Positions 58,102-64,000 of a stretch of 64,000 nucleotides of DNA are shown here, in pieces. Made by a program: the position numbers and the translations under genes. The DNA comes from JACJYE01 sp964432875. Its GTDB lineage: Bacteria; Bacteroidota; Bacteroidia; Chitinophagales; Saprospiraceae. Location: contig CAYSPJ010000001.1 of NCBI GenBank assembly GCA_964432875.1, positions 87,329-151,328 of the forward strand, given 5' to 3'. The notes under the pieces are model-generated. The model did not search any database, had not been told where the DNA came from, and worked only from the letters and a program-made list of their open reading frames with translations. Each line of letters begins with the position of its first letter. Within the stretch, counting starts at the first letter, position 1.

Positions 58102-61100
58102 ATGAGGAAGTTTTACACGCTAACTAACTTGCTGCTCCTGCCTTTCCTGATTTGGGCCCAGCCACAGAACGACGATTGCAGCGGGCTGATCGACCTGGGG
58201 GTAGCCCCGGCCTGCCCGGAGGGCGTTTTCTTCACCAATATCGGAGCGACCGCTTCGGATATCGGCTTTGGCAACATCCCCGGCTGCTTCAATGGTGGCG
58301 GGGTACAACGCGATGTCTGGTTTTCTTTCATCAGCAGTGACACCATATTTGATTATACCATTACCGTGACGGGGATTTCAGATGGCACTTCCAATGCGCT
58401 GGTCAACCCGCAGGTAGCCATCTACCGAGGGGATTGCGCCTTCAACAGCCTGGCTGAACTGGCCTGCGCTTCGGCAGAGCTGGGCACCTCTGAGGTCAAA
58501 CTCAACATCTCTGGCTTGACGCCGAATATCACCTATTTCCTGCGCATCAATGACTATTCGGCTTCGGCTACGCCCAATGCGGGCACTTTCCAAATCTGCG
58601 TGGATGAAATAGAACCCGCCAACACGATCGATCAAGGCGGCTCGACGGCTTGTTCTGGTATACTTTACGATACCGGCGGCCCCGATGAAGATTATAGCAA
58701 TAACGAAAACCACGTTTTCACCATCTGCCCCGACCAGCCCCATGACTGTATTGTCTTTACGCTGGAATATTACTTCATCGAGCCCTCTGGCTTTTTCACC
58801 GGCGATCAGCTCATCTTCTATGATGGCCCCACTGCCAACCCAGCGACGATAATCAGCCAAATCGGCGGGTCCGGCTTCTTCTTTGACTCGGATGGCGGCG
58901 GTGGGGTCTGTTATCAAGTCCAAGCTACCAGCGGCTGTCTAACCGTGCAGTTCATCTCTGATGGGAGCGTATCCTTTGAAGGCTTCAAAGGTGCCTGGCA
59001 GTGTACTCAGGATTGCCCCGACTACCAGCCCATCACACTGACCCCTAATATTACGGAAACGCAAATCATCGACTTTGTCTCTACGCCCGCTACTACGGCC
59101 ACCATTACCAGCATTGATTGCCCTACCCAGTCTTATGGCATCTTCCAGGCCGGCGATAATTCTGACTTGGGCCTGGAGCGCGGCCTGCTGCTCACTACCG
59201 GCGACCTGGCATGGGCAGTGGGGCCTAACACCAGCGCCGGCGGTGATAACTTCAACTCCGATAATGGCGCCCCCGGCGATGCCGACCTGGATTATCTCTC
59301 CGGCATCTTTGGCGATAATACCCCCTCTTTGAATGCCTGCATCATCGAACTCGATGTGTTTGTAGCGACCAATGAGCTGACCTTTGAATACGTCTTCGGT
59401 TCAGAAGAATACCCCGAATTCGTCAACGATATTTTCAACGACATTTTCGCCTTCTTCCTCTCCGGGCCGGGCATCACGGGCGACCCCAATATCGGCAACC
59501 AGCTGAACATCGCGGTATTGCCTGATGGCAACAATACCCCGGTGCAGATCAATAGCGTCAACAACCTGCTCAATTGGGAGTACTACCGCAACAACGCCAA
59601 CGGCATTAGCCTTCAATACGACGGCCTGACTTCTGATAACCTCGGCATCAAAAAGAGCCTCACCGCCAGGGCGCCGGTCATCCCCTGCAATACTTACCAC
59701 CTCAAGCTGGCAATCGCCGACCGGGGCGATGAGGACTATGATTCTGGCGTCTTTATTGCCGAGCTAAAAGGCGGTACGCCGCAGCTACTGGTGCAGTTTA
59801 ACTCTGGTATCAACTATCTGGTGGAAAACTGTACCAACCAACCCGATGAGGTCATCATCCAGTTGACCAGCGCGTTTGACGATACGGTCTCCTACAACGT
59901 CGTCATCGGCGGCACGGCTACTCTGGGTACAGATTACCTGCTGGACATTCCTGCCACGATCACTTTCCTGCCCGGGCAAACTCAATTGTCTTTCCCCATC
60001 ACCCCCCTGTCCGATATGGAGCAGGAGCCGACCGAGACGATTACTATTGCCTTGACCAACGACTTCGGTTGCGGCAACGTGACTTATACGACCCTGAACA
60101 TTGAACTGAGGGATGCCGTGAACATCCAAATACTCGCCGGCCAGGATACGGCTTTCGTCTGCCAGGATAGCAGCCTGCTACTGAGCGTCACTGGCGCTGC
60201 AGCTTACTTCTGGACGCCAGTCAGCATATTTGATAGCCCAACCAGCTCAACGCCATCTGCCTCCCCTGCTGAAAGCCTGTGGGTCTATGTAGAGGGTACG
60301 GTTGGGCCTTGTATCGCTTATGATTCTATCTTCCTGCAAATTATCGCCCCACAAATTGCCGTAGCGGCGCTAGACCCCACGGTAATCTGTCAGGGTGACT
60401 CGGTGCGGCTGGAGGTGACCAACAACGTCAACAACCAAGGCTTGACCTGGACGCCGGCTGCCGGGCTGGATGACCCGAGCAGCCCTACGCCCTTGGCCAC
60501 GCCACAGGCTACCACTACTTATGTAGCATCTGTAAACGTCGCAGGCTGCATCGTCTCCGATACCATCACCATTGATGTTTCACCTTTTGATTTCCCGGAA
60601 ATTGCCGACGATGCCCTGATCTGCCAAAATTATAGCGTTCAATTAGCAACGCCTTTTGACTTCCCGACTACCACCCAATTCGAATGGACGCCAGCTGCCG
60701 GGCTGGATGACCCCAATTCGCCAGCTCCCATCGCCACGCCAGATGTCACGACCACCTATCAATTAACGGCTACCAGTGCCAACGGCGCCTGTTCTGCTAC
60801 TGGCCAGATTACCATTACCGTGCTGCCAGCGGATGTGGCCATTATCAATCCCGACACCACTGAAATCTGTCTGGGCGAAGTAGCCACCTTGACCGCCATC
60901 ACCAGCACTGGCTCGGCAGAGAACCTCTTGTGGGGCCCCTTCGACGGCACGTTGAGCGATACCCTGGGGCTTACCGTCATCGCTTCGCCGACGACCTCCA
61001 ATTGGTACTATGCCACTTTTGTCGTCGGAGACTGCCTGGTCTTCGATTCGGTCTATGTGCGGGTAGATTCCCTGCCGGATTTGACTTTGACTGCCGACCC

Positions 61101-63102
61101 GGAAAAAGACCTCTACTGCCAAGGCGAAATCGTGCTGCTCACTTCGCCGGCTTATGAGCCGGAATACCACCCGGATATCGTCCACCAATGGGTAGATGCC
61201 GCAGGGTTTGAAACCGCCGACAGCCTGTGGAATATGGTCATCACTACGGTAGATACGATCCTTTATCAGCGCATCACGTCTATTGGGGGCTGCCGGGATA
61301 CCGCAGAGATCCTCATCAACGTCATCCGGCCGCCTATCATTACCCTCACGCCACAAGACCCGAGTATCTGTATTGGTGAATCCATACCGTTTCAAATGCA
61401 AATTGAGGGGCAATACCAGGAGATAGAATGGATGGGCCCAGGCCTGAGCTGTACGGACTGCCTGGACCCCATCGCAACACCGACCATGCCCGGGGCAATC
61501 CAATACACGGCGACCATCGACGCCAGCGCCTGCCCTACTTCCGTCAGCGCAAACGTCATCGTCTTTGCCCCGCCGGCCTATCTGCTCAATACCATCCGCA
61601 CCGTATGCGAGGGCAGCTCCATCCAATTGAACCTGGCATCGGATGATGTATCTAATTATACCTGGACGGCCGACGACCCCGCCTTTGGCATCGTAACTGA
61701 GCCGCAGCCTGTAGTCATGCCGACCATTTCCCCGACCACCTATTTCCTCTTTGCCGACAACGGCGTGTGCCCGCCGGTGCAGGATAGCCTCAGTATCAAT
61801 GTCATTCCCCAGGCTAGCGTATCTATTTCTACTACTACCCCGATCATCTGCGCTGGCGATCAGGCCCGCATCATCGCCGAGGTAGACAATAGTAGCAGCG
61901 ATGATATGTATCTGTGGCGCAATTCTGCCAACAACCAGATACTTACTGGACAGGAAATCTTAGTTAATCCAACGGCGACCACTATTTATTTCCTCCAGTT
62001 TACCAGCGGTAGCGGTTGTGACACGATCTTCCGGGAATTGACCATTGAAGTAGTGCCCCGCCCGGTGCTTTCCCTAATCGGCAATACGGCTATCTGTTTG
62101 GGCGAATCGGTGCAGCTCAACCTGCAATCTGACAATATAAGCGTTTATACCTGGACGGCTACCGACCCGGCTTTCGGCACCTCAAATGAGCCGCAGCCTA
62201 CGGTGACGCCCAGCCAAACGACCACCTATTTCCTGACGGTCGAAAACAGCGCTTGCCCGCCCGAGAGCTATGAGATCGTAGTGGAGGTCATCAATCCCAG
62301 CAATTTGCAAATCCAGGGCCCGGTAGGCTTGATTTGCGTTGGCGACAACATTACCCTCAGCGCTACGGTTATGGGTGGCAGCGCTCAGGATTCTTACGCC
62401 TGGTCAGGCTCTGATGGCAGTACCGCCAGCGGCAGTACCGTATCGTTCAGCCCGACGGAAACTACCGTTTACACCCTGACTTATACCGATGTCGCAAATT
62501 GTACTAGCCTGACGGCAGTGTACACCGCTAATGTAGAGCCTGGCATTTTTGTGGAGCTTAGCACTGATTTAGATTTGAGCTTGCCGCACGGCCAGGGTAC
62601 CCCCATTGTGCTCAACGCCGAAGTCAACACCCTGGCGACGGGCACCCTGACCTTTACTTGGCTGCTCAATGGCGAAGTGGTGGCTTCCGGGCCAGGGCTG
62701 GACCGCTACGAAGATTTACTGCTCGAAGACCCCTCGGTTTATACCGTCATCGTCACTACCCCGACTGGCTGCGCTGATACCGCATCGGTTTCGGTGGTCG
62801 TGCCCGAGCCGATTATCGGCGTGCCCAACGCCTTTACCCCCAACGGGGATGGGCAAAACGACTTTTTCAACTACGTGAGCACCGGCCAGGTCCGGCGGGT
62901 ACTGGAGTTCAGGGTATTCAACCGCTGGGGGCAAATCGTTTTTGAGGGGAGCGCAAGCGAAGACCCAGCTGGTTTCCTAGGCTGGGATGGCAACTACAAA
63001 GACAAGCCGCAACCCTCCGACGTGTACTTTTACCTCATTAACCTGGAGCGCTTTGACGGACAGGTCATCAAACTTTCAGGCGATACTGCTTTGATCCGCT
63101 AA
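58102..63102 (+). CDS. 1666-aa type IX secreted adhesin-like protein (choice-of-anchor L, Ig-like repeats)
   Basis: A signal peptide (about 19 residues, ending WAQ) is followed by a beta domain, then a CUB-like region (about 183-303; YDTGGPDEDYSNNENHVFT). A choice-of-anchor L domain follows at about 316-560 (GLLLTTGDLAWAVG, LTFEYVFGSEEYPEFVND), then a Calx-beta-like segment at about 583-670. Residues about 675-1560 are some nine or ten Ig-like repeats, each about 75-80 aa; several share the core WTPAAGLDDP or WTATDPAFGT and end in a Cys. The C-terminus (VPNAFTPNGDGQNDFF, about 1574 on) is the type B sorting domain for type IX secretion and attachment. It is likely a surface adhesin or matrix protein. 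Ligand unknown. Confidence 0.92.
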   Translation: MRKFYTLTNLLLLPFLIWAQPQNDDCSGLIDLGVAPACPEGVFFTNIGATASDIGFGNIPGCFNGGGVQRDVWFSFISSDTIFDYTITVTGISDGTSNALVNPQVAIYRGDCAFNSLAELACASAELGTSEVKLNISGLTPNITYFLRINDYSASATPNAGTFQICVDEIEPANTIDQGGSTACSGILYDTGGPDEDYSNNENHVFTICPDQPHDCIVFTLEYYFIEPSGFFTGDQLIFYDGPTANPATIISQIGGSGFFFDSDGGGGVCYQVQATSGCLTVQFISDGSVSFEGFKGAWQCTQDCPDYQPITLTPNITETQIIDFVSTPATTATITSIDCPTQSYGIFQAGDNSDLGLERGLLLTTGDLAWAVGPNTSAGGDNFNSDNGAPGDADLDYLSGIFGDNTPSLNACIIELDVFVATNELTFEYVFGSEEYPEFVNDIFNDIFAFFLSGPGITGDPNIGNQLNIAVLPDGNNTPVQINSVNNLLNWEYYRNNANGISLQYDGLTSDNLGIKKSLTARAPVIPCNTYHLKLAIADRGDEDYDSGVFIAELKGGTPQLLVQFNSGINYLVENCTNQPDEVIIQLTSAFDDTVSYNVVIGGTATLGTDYLLDIPATITFLPGQTQLSFPITPLSDMEQEPTETITIALTNDFGCGNVTYTTLNIELRDAVNIQILAGQDTAFVCQDSSLLLSVTGAAAYFWTPVSIFDSPTSSTPSASPAESLWVYVEGTVGPCIAYDSIFLQIIAPQIAVAALDPTVICQGDSVRLEVTNNVNNQGLTWTPAAGLDDPSSPTPLATPQATTTYVASVNVAGCIVSDTITIDVSPFDFPEIADDALICQNYSVQLATPFDFPTTTQFEWTPAAGLDDPNSPAPIATPDVTTTYQLTATSANGACSATGQITITVLPADVAIINPDTTEICLGEVATLTAITSTGSAENLLWGPFDGTLSDTLGLTVIASPTTSNWYYATFVVGDCLVFDSVYVRVDSLPDLTLTADPEKDLYCQGEIVLLTSPAYEPEYHPDIVHQWVDAAGFETADSLWNMVITTVDTILYQRITSIGGCRDTAEILINVIRPPIITLTPQDPSICIGESIPFQMQIEGQYQEIEWMGPGLSCTDCLDPIATPTMPGAIQYTATIDASACPTSVSANVIVFAPPAYLLNTIRTVCEGSSIQLNLASDDVSNYTWTADDPAFGIVTEPQPVVMPTISPTTYFLFADNGVCPPVQDSLSINVIPQASVSISTTTPIICAGDQARIIAEVDNSSSDDMYLWRNSANNQILTGQEILVNPTATTIYFLQFTSGSGCDTIFRELTIEVVPRPVLSLIGNTAICLGESVQLNLQSDNISVYTWTATDPAFGTSNEPQPTVTPSQTTTYFLTVENSACPPESYEIVVEVINPSNLQIQGPVGLICVGDNITLSATVMGGSAQDSYAWSGSDGSTASGSTVSFSPTETTVYTLTYTDVANCTSLTAVYTANVEPGIFVELSTDLDLSLPHGQGTPIVLNAEVNTLATGTLTFTWLLNGEVVASGPGLDRYEDLLLEDPSVYTVIVTTPTGCADTASVSVVVPEPIIGVPNAFTPNGDGQNDFFNYVSTGQVRRVLEFRVFNRWGQIVFEGSASEDPAGFLGWDGNYKDKPQPSDVYFYLINLERFDGQVIKLSGDTALIR

Positions 63103-63192
63103 TGCGGATGCGGGGGAATGGCTGGTTTCGCCACTCCCCCGCAACAATCATCGCATTGTCGTCATTTTTTCACCACATACAATCTAAAACTT

Positions 63193-63576
63193 ATGAGACC
63201 AGTGTACCTATTCCTATCGATGAGCTTGTTTTTGCTCTTTTCCAGCCCAGATGCCATGGCAGCAGCCAGCATCAGCCGGGTAAACCCTCCCAGCATGGTA
63301 GAAAAGACGGTTGAACAAGAAGCCGCCTTGAGCAAAAAGGAAATACGCCAGGAGCGCAAGGCTTTCAAAAAAGACCTGAAAGCCAAGCTTAAAGAGCTGC
63401 GGGCCAGTGATGACCTGCTGCTGCTGATCATTATCGCCATACTCCTGCCGCCCCTGGCGATGTACCTTTACGAAGGCAGCATCACCACTCGTTTCTGGAT
63501 TTCGCTCTTGCTCACGCTGTTGTTTTACCTGCCAGGGCTGGTTTACACCCTTATCGTGATTTTGGGCGAGAATTAA
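63193..63576 (+). CDS. YqaE/Pmp3-family membrane protein with exported N-terminal part
   Basis: From the ATG at 63193 the product is 127 aa; a longer frame from 63118 is not supported. It has a signal-like N-terminus (VYLFLSMSLFLLFSSPDAMA), a charged helical linker (KKEIRQERKAFKKDLKAKLK) and a YqaE/Pmp3 tail with two membrane helices (LLIIIAILLPPLAMYLYEGS, FWISLLLTLLFYLPGLVYTL). Pmp3 proteins are small membrane proteins linked to ion and stress tolerance; the front extension is typical of Bacteroidota members. Topology is uncertain because the first hydrophobic stretch may be a signal or an anchor. Confidence 0.85.
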   Translation: MRPVYLFLSMSLFLLFSSPDAMAAASISRVNPPSMVEKTVEQEAALSKKEIRQERKAFKKDLKAKLKELRASDDLLLLIIIAILLPPLAMYLYEGSITTRFWISLLLTLLFYLPGLVYTLIVILGEN

Positions 63577-63673
63577 ATAAGTTTGCCGAAGAGTTATTTA
63601 TAGCATTTTCGCGCTAATCAAGGCGGCGAGAGCCGCACATACTGAAACTGCTAAGATTTTTCGCCATGCAGAG

Positions 63674-63711
63674 AGCCCCCGTGGAGTTGCCCGCTATACT
63701 CCACGGGGGCT
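63674..63711. terminator. strong bidirectional terminator hairpin
   Basis: AGCCCCCGTGGAGT (63674-63687) and ACTCCACGGGGGCT (63698-63711) form a perfect 14-bp stem with a 10-nt loop, followed by GCTTTTATA. It probably ends transcription from the YqaE gene. Confidence 0.8.
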
Positions 63712-63744
63712 GCTTTTATATACAGTGGGACTGATCTCAGCTTA

Positions 63745-63778
63745 GGATAAAGGTTAAAGGTTAAAGGTTAAAGGGGGG
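63745..63778 (+). repeat. GGTTAAA heptamer array with G-tract, copy C
   Basis: GGATAAA, then (GGTTAAA)3, then G6 (63773-63778). The same polarity and order as copies A and B, here between two hairpins and away from any start codon. Confidence 0.85.
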
Positions 63779-63798
63779 ATAAAGTCAGGGCAATGAAA

Positions 63799-63839
63799 AG
63801 GGGCCTTTGCTAAAGCTCCGAGCTTCAGCAAAGGCCCCT
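63799..63839 (-). terminator. long hairpin, probable terminator of the partial gene at the window end
   Basis: AGGGGCCTTTGCT (63799-63811) pairs perfectly with AGCAAAGGCCCCT (63827-63839), and the loop contains AAGCT/AGCTT that extends the stem. On the minus strand the exit side is CTTTTC. It lies 91 bp past the stop of the partial gene. Confidence 0.65.
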
Positions 63840-63929
63840 CCTGGCGATACGCTTTTGATCAATCGGGGGATAGCGTAGCTTGTATCCCACGGGGGGGCAG
63901 CTTAGCGCCCAAGGCGCTAGCGGAGCCCC

Positions 63930-64000
63930 TTACTGCACGTTTACTTCCCGGCTCACCGGGTCCGACCAAGCGCCCTCATTGTCCTGCACCCGCAGGGTGA
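63930..64000 (-). CDS. 3' end of a protein with a C-terminal beta-strand segment (partial)
   Basis: Reading the minus strand from the window end gives LRVQDNEGAWSDPVSREV followed by NVQ and a TAA stop (63930-63932). The frame is open to the edge, so only the last 22 or so residues are visible. DNEGxWSxPVSR is a common ending of Ig-like or PKD-like repeat proteins in this phylum, so a surface or secreted protein is likely. A hairpin terminator lies downstream. Confidence 0.6.
   Translation of the reverse strand, partial: TLRVQDNEGAWSDPVSREVNVQ

Larger units (their letters stand above)
63577..63929. other. 353-bp intergenic region with hairpins and repeat
   Basis: No coding frame is credible here. 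It holds a strong hairpin (63674-63711), copy C of the heptamer repeat (63745-63778) and a second long hairpin (63799-63839). It lies between the YqaE gene and a convergent partial gene. Confidence 0.8.

Overview
The window looks like a chromosomal scaffold from a Bacteroidota bacterium, most likely of the Saprospiria. The evidence is a very large secreted protein with a type IX secretion C-terminal domain, lineage-typical genes (long NusB, BT_3928-like DoxX protein beside DUF1599, DUF5683, DUF151 nuclease with a UVR tail), and repeated TAnnTTTG promoter -7 elements, some with TTG/TTTG 19 bp upstream. Three runs of N (1-88, 21045-21144, 45024-45123) are gaps. The last two are exactly 100 bases, so they are probably placeholders; they break a sigma-54 regulator and a DUF1080 gene. 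I see no tRNA, rRNA, CRISPR array, transposase or integrase.

Bases 93-23800 hold mostly housekeeping genes. On the minus strand are lumazine synthase, a TPR protein, PDH E1 alpha, a zinc-ribbon protein and a small cysteine-rich membrane protein. A plus-strand run follows (MazG, DUF151 nuclease, thioredoxin-like lipoprotein, SPFH protein, glycerophosphodiesterase), then KdsB, a LysM protein, a cystathionine-beta-synthase-like enzyme, and the cluster DUF5683-parB-parA-metal-dependent hydrolase. A trehalase lies divergent to an MFS transporter. A lone TonB-dependent receptor lies divergent to a GAF/PAS sigma-54 activator, and an OsmC protein follows the activator.

Bases 24553-37746 are the standout: one tight operon of four very large genes (about 1143, 1157, 1498 and 594 aa). 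Starts and stops overlap or nearly touch (ATGA, TGATG, 11 bp), there are no signal peptides and no catalytic motif I recognise. The first protein resembles the DUF6603 family, the second has a coiled coil of about 185 residues, the third carries a GTPTNNT landmark, and the fourth is rich in Trp/Arg motifs. I infer a multi-protein structural assembly of unknown function; this is the best candidate for an undescribed system.

Bases 37739-47956 are a long minus-strand block: TrmH-type methyltransferase, periplasmic-binding lipoprotein, GuaA, NusB, BT_3928-like protein, DUF1599, DUF1080 (broken by a gap), a Tat-exported Gfo/Idh/MocA oxidoreductase and a SAM methyltransferase. Bases 48049-57892 carry an HI0933-type flavoprotein, a secreted cysteine-rich protein, a GT39-like membrane glycosyltransferase, divergent pyrC and purK, cryptochrome-DASH, ArfB, a ChaN-like protein and a cytochrome c. 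The window closes with a 1666-aa adhesin-like type IX cargo protein, a YqaE/Pmp3 membrane protein and the 3' end of another gene.

A second notable signal is an interspersed repeat in three intergenic spots (parA-parB, 57905, 63745): degenerate heptamers, then (GGTTAAA)3, then a G-tract, always in the same order.
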